Origin: Pseudomonas sp. S06B 330
GTDB lineage: Bacteria > Pseudomonadota > Gammaproteobacteria > Pseudomonadales > Pseudomonadaceae
DNA length: 64,000 nt
Assembly: GCF_002845275.2 (NCBI RefSeq)
Contig: NZ_CP088149.1
Coordinates: 1 to 64,000 of the forward strand
Direction of reading: 5' to 3'
Position numbers and translations under genes: made by a program. Positions 21,302 through 33,020 of this stretch are shown piece after piece (the first letter of the stretch is position 1; the number at the start of each line of letters is the position of its first letter). The notes below the pieces were generated by a model, which worked only from the letters and a program-made list of their open reading frames with translations, ran no database searches and was not told the DNA's origin.

Positions 21302-22510
21302 ATGCAGCGGCTGTATCGTAAGCGCATCGTTCTCGGCGTCGGCGGCGGCATCGCCGCCTACAAAAGTGCCGAACTGGTTCGCCGGCTTCTGGAACACGGT
21401 GCGCAGGTGCGCGTCGTCATGACCCGCGGTGGCGCTGAGTTCATCACGCCACTGACCCTGCAAGCACTCTCCGGCCACCCGGTGCACATGGACCTATTGG
21501 ACCCTGCTGCCGAAGCGGCGATGGGCCATATCGAGCTGGCCAAATGGGCCGACCTGGTGCTGATTGCGCCAGCCACCGCCGACCTGCTGGCACGTCTTGC
21601 CCAAGGCGTGGCCGATGACCTGTTAACCACCTTGGTGCTGGCCACCGACGCCACCGTGGCCGTCGCCCCGGCGATGAACCAAGCCATGTGGCGCGACCCT
21701 GCCACCCAGGCCAACCTCGAGCTGCTACAGAGCCGCGACATCAAGGTCTATGGCCCAGCCTCCGGTAGTCAGGCCTGTGGCGATGTCGGCCTCGGACGCA
21801 TGCTCGAAGCCAACGACCTGGCCTGGTGCGCCGCAGAAAGCTTCAAGCGCGAGTCGCTGACCGGCAAGCACATCGTGATCACCGCTGGACCGACCCAGGA
21901 AAACATCGATCCGGTGCGCTACATCACCAACCACAGCTCCGGGAAAATGGGCTTTGCCCTGGCTGAAGCGGCGGTCGAAGCCGGTGCCAAAGTCACCTTG
22001 ATCAGTGGGCCGGTGCATTTGCCAACGCCTGATCGGGTCAGCCGCATCGACGTAGTCAGCGCTCGCGACATGCTCGCCGCCTGCGAAGCTGCGATGCCCT
22101 GCGATATTTTCATCGCCTCGGCTGCGGTCGCGGACTACCGACCTGAAGTGGTCGCCCCACAGAAACTCAAGAAAGACCCCACGACAGGTGACGGCCTGCT
22201 GCTGCAGATGGTCCGCAACCCGGACATCCTGGCCAGCATCGCCACCCGTCCTGACCGCCCGTTCAGCGTCGGCTTCGCCGCCGAGACCGAACACCTGCTC
22301 GACTACGCTGCACGCAAGCTCAAGGACAAGAACCTCGACCTGATTGTCGCCAACGATGTGGCCAACCCCAGCATCGGCTTCAACAGCGAGGAAAACGCCT
22401 GCAGCGTGATCGATCGCCAGCTCCACGAAACACTCTTCGCACAGACCAGCAAGGGCAAGATCGCCCGCCAGCTGGTTGCTTTCATCGCCGAACGTCTCAA
22501 CCAGGTTTAA
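21302..22510 (+). CDS. coaBC: Bifunctional phosphopantothenoylcysteine decarboxylase / phosphopantothenate-cysteine ligase
   Basis: Catalyses two successive steps of coenzyme A synthesis. The N-terminal CoaC flavoprotein domain (about residues 1-185) has GGGIAAYKSAEL, the active-site histidine in MGHIELAKWAD, PAMNQAMW and SGSQACGDVG. The C-terminal CoaB domain (about 190-400) has ITAGPTQENIDPVRYITNHS and SAAVADYRP. 402 residues, full length. It heads the coaBC-dut-algC-argB run; dut starts 6 bp after the stop. Confidence 0.96.
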   Translation: MQRLYRKRIVLGVGGGIAAYKSAELVRRLLEHGAQVRVVMTRGGAEFITPLTLQALSGHPVHMDLLDPAAEAAMGHIELAKWADLVLIAPATADLLARLAQGVADDLLTTLVLATDATVAVAPAMNQAMWRDPATQANLELLQSRDIKVYGPASGSQACGDVGLGRMLEANDLAWCAAESFKRESLTGKHIVITAGPTQENIDPVRYITNHSSGKMGFALAEAAVEAGAKVTLISGPVHLPTPDRVSRIDVVSARDMLAACEAAMPCDIFIASAAVADYRPEVVAPQKLKKDPTTGDGLLLQMVRNPDILASIATRPDRPFSVGFAAETEHLLDYAARKLKDKNLDLIVANDVANPSIGFNSEENACSVIDRQLHETLFAQTSKGKIARQLVAFIAERLNQV

Positions 22511-22516
22511 CTCTGC

Positions 22517-22972
22517 ATGCACGCTCTACAAGCCAAGATTCTTGATCCACGCATCGGTAACGAATTCCCGCTGCCGCAGTACGCCACGCCGGGCTCAGCC
22601 GGCCTCGACCTGCGCGCCATGCTCAAGCAGGACACCGTCCTGGAGCCGGGCCAGACCTTGCTGATCCCTACCGGCCTGTCGGTTTACATCGGCGACCCAG
22701 GCCTGGCCGCACTGATCCTGCCGCGCTCGGGCCTTGGTCACAAACACGGCATCGTGCTGGGCAACCTGGTCGGCCTGATCGATTCCGACTACCAGGGCGA
22801 GCTGATGGTTTCTTGCTGGAACCGTGGCCAGACCCCCTTCACCATCGCCGTCGGCGAGCGTATTGCGCAACTGGTCCTGGTACCGGTGGTACAAGCTCAT
22901 TTCGACATCGTCGAAGCCTTCGACGAGAGCCAGCGTGGCGCTGGCGGCTTTGGACATTCGGGCAGCAACTGA
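22517..22972 (+). CDS. dut: dUTP diphosphatase (dUTPase)
   Basis: Hydrolyses dUTP to dUMP, keeping uracil out of DNA. The 151-residue protein has all five dUTPase motifs: [29 protein letters not shown] with its catalytic aspartate, [10 protein letters not shown] and the C-terminal GAGGFGHSG. It is tightly coupled to coaBC. Confidence 0.97.
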   Translation: MHALQAKILDPRIGNEFPLPQYATPGSAGLDLRAMLKQDTVLEPGQTLLIPTGLSVYIGDPGLAALILPRSGLGHKHGIVLGNLVGLIDSDYQGELMVSCWNRGQTPFTIAVGERIAQLVLVPVVQAHFDIVEAFDESQRGAGGFGHSGSN

Positions 22973-23084
22973 TCCGCCAACTGCCCACTGTGCGCCAAGG
23001 ATGGCGAACTCTCTGGCGAAATGACCGTCAAAGCGTTCAGTTTGAGCCTGCCCTGCACGCCCTCGATATTGGAGCTCCCCAGAG

Positions 23085-25420
<2,336 letters not shown>

Positions 25421-25436
25421 GACGAGAAGGCTAAAG

Positions 25437-25464
25437 AAAGGCGACCTCAGGGTCGCCTTTTTTG
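25437..25464 (+). terminator. Rho-independent terminator of argB
   Basis: An AAAGGCGACC arm, a 4-base loop and its complement GGTCGCCTTT run into TTTTTT, 16 bp past the argB stop. It marks the left edge of the accessory segment. Confidence 0.92.
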
Positions 25465-25509
25465 TATCTGTGCGGTGGCTCGCGCCCCCATCTTTGACTT
25501 TATAGTCAA

Positions 25510-25634
25510 GTGCGCAAAAAGTTGCGCACCCATCTGTGGATAACTCCCCCTAGCCATCGCTACAAGCCAAGTCTTTCAAGGCTTACAGCCGAGTGCGCAA
25601 CTTCTTGCGCAGTACTGCGCAAGAAGTTGCGCAC
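25510..25634. promoter_or_regulatory. Three operator-like dyads GTGCGCAA-N4-TTGCGCAC
   Basis: Unit 1 (25510-25529) is a perfect dyad with spacer AAAG. Unit 2 (25593-25612, spacer CTTC) and unit 3 (25615-25634, spacer GAAG) each have one end base changed, and together they form a perfect 42-bp palindrome centred at 25613/25614. An exact DnaA-box 9-mer, TGTGGATAA, lies between units at 25535-25543. The block is in the 407-bp gap 25421-25827 between argB and the LysM gene, upstream of a sigma-54-like site. Repeated 20-bp dyads with half-turn spacing look like binding sites for a dimeric regulator; none is encoded beside them. A short open frame crossing the block (25510-25719) is not credible as a gene. 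Confidence 0.6.
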
Positions 25635-25719
25635 TTTTCATCGATTTTTGCGGCTAGAAGCGGCTTCAGACACAGGGGCCGGTGCTGAAGGCCGCGGATT
25701 ACCTGGCCTTAGCAATTAA

Positions 25720-25735
25720 TGGCACGCCTCTTGTA
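25720..25735 (+). promoter_or_regulatory. Sigma-54-like promoter upstream of the LysM gene
   Basis: TGGCACG at 25720-25726, four bases, then TTGTA at 25731-25735 matches the sigma-54 -24/-12 consensus TGGCACG-N4-TTGCA except for T in place of C in the -12 GC. It is about 92 bp upstream of the LysM start. The dyads 90-210 bp further upstream would be at typical enhancer distance (inference). Confidence 0.5.
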
Positions 25736-25827
25736 CTCACCTGCGCTGCTTACAGACAAACCAAGGTGAACGCCAGGCGAAAAACTGATTGAGCTTGAGC
25801 GTCTCTGGATCACAAGGATGATGATGC

Positions 25828-26736
25828 ATGAGCAGCACTTACACGGTTAAACATGGCGATACCCTAGGGCAAATTGCCCAACGACATGGCGCTAAAGTAT
25901 CTGAAATCCAGGCGCTTAACCCGATCATTGGTGACCCTAACCACATCAAAGCCGGATGGGAGTTAAAGCTTCCCGGCGCCGCGCCAAAACCTGAACTACC
26001 GCCACCGATGCATGCGCATAGCACTACGTCGATTGCGCTCAAGGGGCAGGCCGAATGTGACGAGGAACTGGTTGACGTCGCCCACGTTACTGGCGAGCCG
26101 CATTTCTATGTACTGACCGCCAAACAGTCCAAAGCACTGAAGCGGGAAATCAACGCGGTGCAGAAGCTCATGGATGAACTGCATCAGAACCTGGCTAAAG
26201 CCTTGCCTGCCCTGCAGTGCAAGAAACCTCAGGCCCCCATGGCCAGTTGCACCTGTGCGGGGTGCGTCAAAGATGCCTGGGCGCAGAAAGCCGAAGGCGC
26301 CGGGTTGCTGGTACGCGAGACCAAGCCCCAGCCCAGCACAATCGCGCCGCTCACCACTGACAAAGACCTGCAGGGCCGCCTGGCGACCTTACAGCAAGCG
26401 CGTGACTGGTATCAGGATTACAAACCCAGTGCTTTGAGGACCACGCAATTTGAATCCAACTGGAAGTCCTTGCAGAGCAAGAAGGTCCTGGAACTGGATG
26501 GTGAAATCGGCAAACTCCGCGCCGAACTGGCGGCACAGCGAGCACCCGAGCCGGAAGACAGTTTCAGCACTGCCAATAGTGCGGCGCCCGACTTGAGACA
26601 TGGCATGGGGGGGAGCTTTGAGCGTCAGCAAGGCAAGCAAACCCAGACTGGTATTAACGTAGTGGAAATCATCCTGTTCAGCGACCCCACCCGGCGCCAC
26701 TACATCTCCTGCTACGACGATCACCAAGGCGTTTGA
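25828..26736 (+). CDS. LysM-domain protein, probably truncated at the C-terminus
   Basis: A 302-residue protein with no signal peptide. A LysM peptidoglycan-binding domain fills residues 4-50 (YTVKHGDTLGQIAQRHGAKV). A cysteine-bearing linker follows (CKKPQ near 131, CTCAGC near 141), then a helical region with DKDLQGRLATLQQARDWYQDY near 176 and SKKVLELDGEIGKL near 213. The start at 25828 has AAGGATG about 7-14 bases upstream. The last residues (YDDHQGV) follow what looks like a frameshift, because the next frame stays open and protein-like for about another 180 codons. LysM proteins without export signals are often type VI-linked effectors or adaptors; that is inference, and no secretion genes are present in the window. 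Confidence 0.75.
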   Translation: MSSTYTVKHGDTLGQIAQRHGAKVSEIQALNPIIGDPNHIKAGWELKLPGAAPKPELPPPMHAHSTTSIALKGQAECDEELVDVAHVTGEPHFYVLTAKQSKALKREINAVQKLMDELHQNLAKALPALQCKKPQAPMASCTCAGCVKDAWAQKAEGAGLLVRETKPQPSTIAPLTTDKDLQGRLATLQQARDWYQDYKPSALRTTQFESNWKSLQSKKVLELDGEIGKLRAELAAQRAPEPEDSFSTANSAAPDLRHGMGGSFERQQGKQTQTGINVVEIILFSDPTRRHYISCYDDHQGV

Positions 26737-26752
26737 GGACGGCTTTAACGAT

Positions 26753-26995
26753 ATGATTTTATGGTGGAAAGAGAGGCAGGCCACCAGGGTTGAAGCTGAG
26801 GCACTGGCTGACTACTTGATTGCACATCAGGAAGATAAAGTCATAAAAAATCGTCAGCAGGATGTACCTCTGCGCGTATTGCCGCCGGAAACCATTGGCC
26901 CCATGGTTTACCTGCTAACAGAAGGTGTGGCCGCGGGAGTGACTGGCATGTTCATCGAAAATCAGGAGCAGGCTCTGGTCATTCTTCTTTCCTAA
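26753..26995 (+). pseudogene. Probable displaced 3' part of the LysM gene (fragment 1)
   Basis: This frame is open from about 26663, inside the LysM gene, and continues as plausible protein (residues TTITKAFEDGFNDMI before and after the ATG at 26753) to a TAA at 26993-26995. No good ribosome site precedes the ATG. Beyond the single TAA the same frame resumes (VRHWRQFIEVLEHCS) and runs to 27262. One frameshift plus one nonsense codon would therefore restore an ORF of about 478 codons from 25828 to 27262. A free-standing 80-residue gene is the alternative. No recognisable domain. Confidence 0.5.
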
Positions 26996-27064
26996 GTACG
27001 TCACTGGCGGCAATTTATCGAAGTGCTAGAGCATTGTTCGGTCGACGAAAAAAAGGTTAATGCC

Positions 27065-27262
27065 ATGAAGAGTTTGGAGCGTATTAACGCCTTGCTCAAC
27101 GGACATGAACAAAATCAATTCAATCGTTTTATTGACAGCCTGGTAATTAATCAACCATCCAGAAACTCAAATCGAGTGGCTTGGAATCCCAGCAATGCTT
27201 GGCATAAGGAAAAGGTGTTCCTAGCCGCACAGCGAAGTGGTAAGTCTGATGGACTGGTCTAA
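27065..27262 (+). CDS. Hypothetical small protein or fragment 2 of the LysM gene
   Basis: A 65-residue frame from the ATG at 27065, with AAGG about 9 bases upstream. It can also start at the GTG at 27023, which adds LEHCSVDEKKVNA. It is in the same frame as fragment 1, separated only by the TAA at 26993, so it may be the end of the decayed gene and not an independent gene. No known domain. Base composition is about 41% GC over 27061-27180 by hand count, far below the surrounding genes, which suggests acquired DNA. Followed by a terminator. Confidence 0.35.
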   Translation: MKSLERINALLNGHEQNQFNRFIDSLVINQPSRNSNRVAWNPSNAWHKEKVFLAAQRSGKSDGLV

Positions 27263-27278
27263 TATTTGAAAACCAATA

Positions 27279-27305
27279 GGGGCGCGATTTACTGCGCCCT
27301 TAATA
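27279..27305. terminator. Terminator between the LysM segment and the FGE-fold lipoprotein gene
   Basis: GGGCGC (27280-27285), an 8-base loop and GCGCCC (27294-27299) are followed by TTAATATTTTC. It lies between the two convergent stops and can serve the plus-strand segment; the stem is short. Confidence 0.55.
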
Positions 27306-27314
27306 TTTTCTAGT

Positions 27315-28316
27315 CTAAAGAGACTGATCGGACTGAACAGCGCAACGGAAGCTGAAGCCTGGGACATGCCGCTTTCTCACAGGCTCCTCCCCCCATCGCC
27401 GCACCGTACTAGCACTGATCAACGGGGCCTCACCATACCCTGACCCTCTAAGAGCCCGAAGCGTGCCTGTTTCGGGGCCGGTAGGGTTTTCCAGTGGTGA
27501 ACGACGGTAGTAGTCTTTTTCGTACCAATCATTGACCCAGTCAGTGGCATTCCCTGATAGGTTGTAAATCCCTAGAGGGTTAGGGACAAAACTATCAACG
27601 GCAAATGTAAGACGTTTACCTTTGCCCGATGAAGGAAAGTTACGCCCATAGTTCAGGCTCCCATTGTCGGTAGAAAATACCACGTGCTGGCCACGATTCC
27701 GCGCGGCATATTCCCACTGGGCCTCTGTAGGCAGATCCACTGGAAAGCCACTCAGCCCCCCTAACCAACCGCAGTACTCCTTGGCTTCTTGCCAGCTTTT
27801 GGTCGGTGCAGGTAGGTTGGGTGCGTAAATAATTTCCTTCAGATCTTCTCGCTTACGATTTTCCGCATCAAACAACGGCTTGCCCTGAGCGATAAAAAAT
27901 AGATCAAAATCCCTAAGCGTCGTCTGGTATTTCGATAGGGAGTAACTACTCAGCTTAACGGGATGAACGAAGTCGTCGTCACTGTGTATGCTTATACGGC
28001 CCATCCGGTCTGGCTCCACACCGCATGGCCAGCCACACATATTTGTCGGGTCGTCGTCATACGGCCAGCCAAAATCCCCCATCTGGAATTCACCACCCTC
28101 GACAAACACCATATTGTCCAGTGACTGCACAACAGTATTCAACAGCCTGCTGCGCGTTTCGGCGGAAAGTTCTGAGTATTTTTGATCAATCGTCACCGCG
28201 ATCTTGGCGACTTTCTCGATAGATAGTTTCTGACTTTCAGGCAGTGGATATTTTTGTACTTGGCAGGCGGTCAGCAGCAATAGAGAATAGATGGACAATA
28301 AGATCTGCTTTGCCAT
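27315..28316 (-). CDS. Lipoprotein with formylglycine-generating-enzyme (SUMF1) fold, catalytic cysteines absent
   Basis: A 333-residue protein with a lipoprotein signal (lipobox LTAC, lipidated Cys at about 18), a helical spacer to about residue 65, then an FGE-sulfatase/SUMF1 domain: FVEGGEFQMGDFG near 74, LPTEAQWEYAARNRG near 194, NPLGIYNLSGNATDWVNDWY near 245 and FSFRCAVQ at the C-terminus. In true FGEs a Cys-x4-Cys copper site follows the GGS motif; here the segment is RGSGYGEAPLIS with no cysteine, so oxidase activity is unlikely and a binding role is more plausible. It faces the LysM segment tail to tail. A periplasmic partner or immunity role is inference. Confidence 0.8.
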   Translation of the reverse strand: MAKQILLSIYSLLLLTACQVQKYPLPESQKLSIEKVAKIAVTIDQKYSELSAETRSRLLNTVVQSLDNMVFVEGGEFQMGDFGWPYDDDPTNMCGWPCGVEPDRMGRISIHSDDDFVHPVKLSSYSLSKYQTTLRDFDLFFIAQGKPLFDAENRKREDLKEIIYAPNLPAPTKSWQEAKEYCGWLGGLSGFPVDLPTEAQWEYAARNRGQHVVFSTDNGSLNYGRNFPSSGKGKRLTFAVDSFVPNPLGIYNLSGNATDWVNDWYEKDYYRRSPLENPTGPETGTLRALRGSGYGEAPLISASTVRRWGEEPVRKRHVPGFSFRCAVQSDQSL

Positions 28317-28544
28317 AAGAACGTTCCAGCGTTTGCCAATCGAAACCTGGAGACTATCATGCTTCTATTTCGATAATTTAGAACAAACACCTTAGCCATA
28401 AATTTCAGAAAAGTCCTACTAATTATTCAGAATCGTCTCATGCATGCTCATTTAAATGCCACGCACTAGTGCAGTTCTGAGGCGCGATCCTGTTACCTCT
28501 ATTTAAACCTGGATTTTCTTTCGAATACGAAAGTGTACCGCAAG

Positions 28545-28570
28545 AAAAAGGCGCTCATAGGCGCCTTTTT
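28545..28570 (-). terminator. Rho-independent terminator of pyrE
   Basis: AAAAAGGCGC and its complement GCGCCTTTTT surround a 6-base loop 12 bp past the pyrE stop; on the minus strand it runs into a T-tract. The remaining gap, 28317-28540, is A+T-rich and must hold the lipoprotein promoter, but I could not define one. Confidence 0.88.
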
Positions 28571-28581
28571 CTTTTCCAACC

Positions 28582-29223
28582 TCAGATCCCGTACTGGGCC
28601 CGATAGGCCTCGACGGCCGGCAAGTGCTGCTTGAGCGCCGGATCGTCGGCGAGGAACTCCAGCACCTGGGTCAGCGACACAATGCTGACGACTGGAATGC
28701 CGAAGTCACGCTCCACTTCCTGGATCGCCGACAGTTCACCGTTGCCGCGCTCCTGGCGGTTCAGTGCGATCAGTACACCAGCAGCCTTGGCCTGCTGACC
28801 CTGGATGATCTGCATGACTTCACGGATCGCGGTGCCCGCAGTAATCACATCGTCAATGATCAGCACGTCACCTTCCAGCGGCGCACCGACCAGGCTGCCA
28901 CCTTCACCGTGGGCCTTGGCCTCTTTACGGTTGAAGCACCATGGCAGGTCGAGGTTGTGATGCTCGGCCAGAGCCACGGCAGTGGCTGCCGCCAGGGGGA
29001 TACCCTTGTAGGCCGGGCCGAACAGTACGTCGAACGGAATCTTGCTGTCGACAATCGCCGCCGCATAGAAACGCCCGAGCTGAGCCAGGGCCGAGCCACT
29101 GTTAAACAGGCCGGCATTGAAGAAATACGGGCTGGTGCGCCCGGACTTGAGGGTGAATTCACCGAAGCGCAGAACCCCGCGGTCGATGGCAAAACGAATG
29201 AAGTCGCGCTGATACGGCTGCAT
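28582..29223 (-). CDS. pyrE: Orotate phosphoribosyltransferase
   Basis: Converts orotate and PRPP to OMP in pyrimidine synthesis. 213 residues with [15 protein letters not shown] near 24, the conserved catalytic-loop region [12 protein letters not shown] near 100 and the PRPP loop [13 protein letters not shown] near 120. It is divergent from crc across 80 bp, the usual pseudomonad arrangement. Confidence 0.96.
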   Translation of the reverse strand: MQPYQRDFIRFAIDRGVLRFGEFTLKSGRTSPYFFNAGLFNSGSALAQLGRFYAAAIVDSKIPFDVLFGPAYKGIPLAAATAVALAEHHNLDLPWCFNRKEAKAHGEGGSLVGAPLEGDVLIIDDVITAGTAIREVMQIIQGQQAKAAGVLIALNRQERGNGELSAIQEVERDFGIPVVSIVSLTQVLEFLADDPALKQHLPAVEAYRAQYGI

Positions 29224-29303
29224 GAAGAGTCCCGGATACCACGGATTTAGCTAAATGAGTACAGCTCGGGTATCATACACGCACGAGATTTTTGGGGCCA
29301 TTT

Positions 29304-30083
29304 ATGCGGATCATCAGTGTGAACGTAAATGGCATTCAGGCTGCAGTCGAGCGTGGTTTGCTCAGCTGGCTGCAAGCCCAGAATGCCGACGTCATCTGCC
29401 TTCAGGATACCCGCGCCTCGGCCTTTGAACTCGACGACCCAGCTTTTCAGCTTGATGGCTACTTCCTTTATGCCTGCGACGCAGAAGTTCCCGCCCAAGG
29501 CGGCGTGGCACTTTATTCGCGGTTGCAGCCCAAGGCAGTCATCAGCGGCCTGGGCTTCGAGACAGCCGACCGCTACGGACGTTACCTGCAGGCCGATTTC
29601 GACAAGGTAAGCATCGCAACGCTGCTGCTGCCTTCGGGAATGAACGGCGACGAAGACTTGAACCAGAAATTCAAGTTGATGGACGACTTCGCCAAGTACC
29701 TGGACAAGCAGCGACGCAAGCGCCGCGAGTACATCTATTGCGGCTCGTTGTACGTGGCGCAGCAGAAGCTCGACGTCAAGAACTGGCGCGACGGTCAGCA
29801 GTCGCCGGGTTTCCTGGCGCCGGAACGCGCGTGGATGGACACCGTCGTCGGTGACATGGGTTATGTCGACGCCCTGCGTGAAGTCAGCCGTGAAGGCGAC
29901 CAGTACAGCTGGTGGCCGGATAACGAACAGGCCGAGATGCTCAACCTGGGCTGGCGTTTCGACTATCAGTTGCTGACCCCGGGCCTGCGTCGCTTCGTGC
30001 GTAGCGCACGCCTGCCGCGCCAGCCACGCTTCTCCCAGCACGCGCCACTGATCGTGGACTACGACTGGACGCTGACGATCTGA
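29304..30083 (+). CDS. crc: Catabolite repression control protein Crc
   Basis: Crc acts with Hfq on A-rich mRNA motifs to repress translation of catabolic genes while preferred carbon sources are present. The 259-residue protein has the exonuclease III fold, but catalytic positions are replaced: ICLQDTR where ExoIII has a glutamate, CGSLYVA where ExoIII has GDMN, and QHAP where ExoIII has DHAP. This is the known signature of Crc, which lacks nuclease activity. The start at 29304 (MRIISVNVNGIQ) is preferred to the upstream codon at 29292. It ends at a strong terminator. Confidence 0.95.
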   Translation: MRIISVNVNGIQAAVERGLLSWLQAQNADVICLQDTRASAFELDDPAFQLDGYFLYACDAEVPAQGGVALYSRLQPKAVISGLGFETADRYGRYLQADFDKVSIATLLLPSGMNGDEDLNQKFKLMDDFAKYLDKQRRKRREYIYCGSLYVAQQKLDVKNWRDGQQSPGFLAPERAWMDTVVGDMGYVDALREVSREGDQYSWWPDNEQAEMLNLGWRFDYQLLTPGLRRFVRSARLPRQPRFSQHAPLIVDYDWTLTI

Positions 30084-30091
30084 TTCGTTCA

Positions 30092-30130
30092 GGCACAAAA
30101 AAACCGACATCACGTCGGTTTTTTTGTGCC
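30092..30130. terminator. Bidirectional terminator between crc and DUF4870 gene
   Basis: A perfect inverted repeat GGCACAAAAAAACCGAC with its complement and a 5-base loop. The A-run and T-run on the two sides make it usable in both directions. Confidence 0.92.
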
Positions 30131-30146
30131 TGCTATGAGCTGATCA

Positions 30147-30515
30147 CTATTTGATCGGTCGCCAGGTCATCGGATAACGATAGGGCTGCCCGTCATTGGC
30201 CTTGACCCCAGCAACAATGGTCAACACCAATACGGCGACCATCAACATGCCGAACAACACAATCCCCACCAGCACGAACATCAGTGCGAAGCAGATGATC
30301 GAGGCCAGGAAAACGGTGAGCTGAAAGTTCAGCGCCTCCTTGCCCTGGGCATCGATGAACGGATCGAGGTCCTTCTTCCAGATCCACATCACCAACGGAC
30401 CCAGCAGGTTGCCGAAAGGCACGATCAGGCCCAGCAACGCGGCCAGGTGGCAGAACATCGCCCACTGTCGAATCTCGGCATTGGGGGTGGGCAACTGCAA
30501 CGGTTGCTCGCTCAT
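30147..30515 (-). CDS. DUF4870 family small membrane protein
   Basis: A 122-residue inner-membrane protein with a short polar N-terminus (MSEQPLQLPTPNAEIRQWA), a hydrophobic segment at about 25-45, DPFIDAQGKEALNFQL near 51 and two more hydrophobic segments to about 107. DUF4870 proteins are small helical membrane proteins of unknown function. AAGGAG lies 8 bases before the start. It follows rph by 24 bp and may be co-transcribed. Confidence 0.85.
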   Translation of the reverse strand: MSEQPLQLPTPNAEIRQWAMFCHLAALLGLIVPFGNLLGPLVMWIWKKDLDPFIDAQGKEALNFQLTVFLASIICFALMFVLVGIVLFGMLMVAVLVLTIVAGVKANDGQPYRYPMTWRPIK

Positions 30516-30539
30516 GCTCTGCTCCTTGCGTTGTCGAAA

Positions 30540-31262
30540 TCAGTCGGCCAGCGAGGCCTGCTGCAGTTCGAACAGATCAACCATGCCCTTTTGCGCCAGC
30601 GCCAACATGGCATTGAGCTCTTCAGGCTGGAACGGCGCGCCTTCGGCAGTGCCCTGGACTTCAATGAAGCCACCCTGGCTGGTCATGACCACGTTGAGGT
30701 CGGTCTCGGCAGCCGAGTCTTCCAGGTAGTCCAGGTCAAGTACGGCCTCGCCCTGATACATGCCAACCGAGACGGCGGCGATCATGTGCTTGAGCGGGTC
30801 ACCGCCCTTCAGGCCGCCACGCTTCTTGACCACGCGCAGGGCGTCTACCAGAGCAACCATGGCGCCAGTGATCGATGCCGTGCGGGTACCGCCATCGGCC
30901 TGGATCACGTCACAGTCGACGTACAGGGTGATGTCACCGAGCTTGCTCATGTCCAGGGCAGCGCGCAGCGAACGGCCGATCAGGCGCTGGATTTCGAGGG
31001 TACGACCACCCTGCTTGCCACGGGCGGCTTCACGCTGGTTACGCTCGCCAGTGGAGCGCGGCAGCATGCCGTATTCGGCGGTCAGCCAGCCTTGGCCCTG
31101 GCCTTTGAGAAAGCGCGGTACGCCGTTCTCGACACTGACCGTACAGACGACTTTAGTGTCACCGAACTCGACCAGTACTGATCCCTCGGCGTGTTTGGTG
31201 TAGTTGCGGGTGATGCGGATCGAGCGGAGCTGATCGGCAGCGCGACCACTTGGACGTTTCAT
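30540..31262 (-). CDS. rph: Ribonuclease PH
   Basis: A phosphorolytic 3'-5' exoribonuclease that trims tRNA 3' ends. The 240-residue protein matches RNase PH throughout: [14 protein letters not shown] at the start, [20 protein letters not shown] near 85 and the active-site [16 protein letters not shown] near 114. Full length and intact. It is divergent from yicC across 239 bp (31263-31501), which must hold both promoters. Confidence 0.97.
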   Translation of the reverse strand: MKRPSGRAADQLRSIRITRNYTKHAEGSVLVEFGDTKVVCTVSVENGVPRFLKGQGQGWLTAEYGMLPRSTGERNQREAARGKQGGRTLEIQRLIGRSLRAALDMSKLGDITLYVDCDVIQADGGTRTASITGAMVALVDALRVVKKRGGLKGGDPLKHMIAAVSVGMYQGEAVLDLDYLEDSAAETDLNVVMTSQGGFIEVQGTAEGAPFQPEELNAMLALAQKGMVDLFELQQASLAD

Positions 31263-31501
31263 TTGGGATACCTGTACTGGGTTTGAATCTGCCCAGCATT
31301 ATAAGCGTACCGGGCCTTGAGGGCACACCTATTGTGCAGGCCCCGAAACAGAGGGCCCAGAGGCGTTGGTCGGTTTTTTCCGGGAGTTGCGTGAGTGTTT
31401 GTAACATCAGTGGATTGGGAGCCAGCGCCGCACTGCGCTACAATCTTGCGCCTTTGCAGCCGGTTGGCTTTCTCTTGACCCTTTTTTGCGAGGTACTTCC
31501 C

Positions 31502-32999
<1,498 letters not shown>

Positions 33000-33020
33000 G
33001 CAACCTGCAGCTCCAGCCGC

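Noticed and set aside
25510..25634. Dyad repeats as a CRISPR array or transcription terminator
   Set aside because: Units are palindromic, unevenly spaced (83 and 22 bp) with no spacer-like unique segments, and no T-run follows the large palindrome closely enough for a terminator.
25510..25719. 69-codon open frame across the dyad block
   Set aside because: Its translation comes largely from the repeats, it has no ribosome site, and it overlaps the sigma-54-like promoter.
29304..30083. Exonuclease III
   Set aside because: Catalytic Glu, Asp/Asn and Asp-His positions are replaced, as in Crc, and the gene lies opposite pyrE as crc does in pseudomonads.
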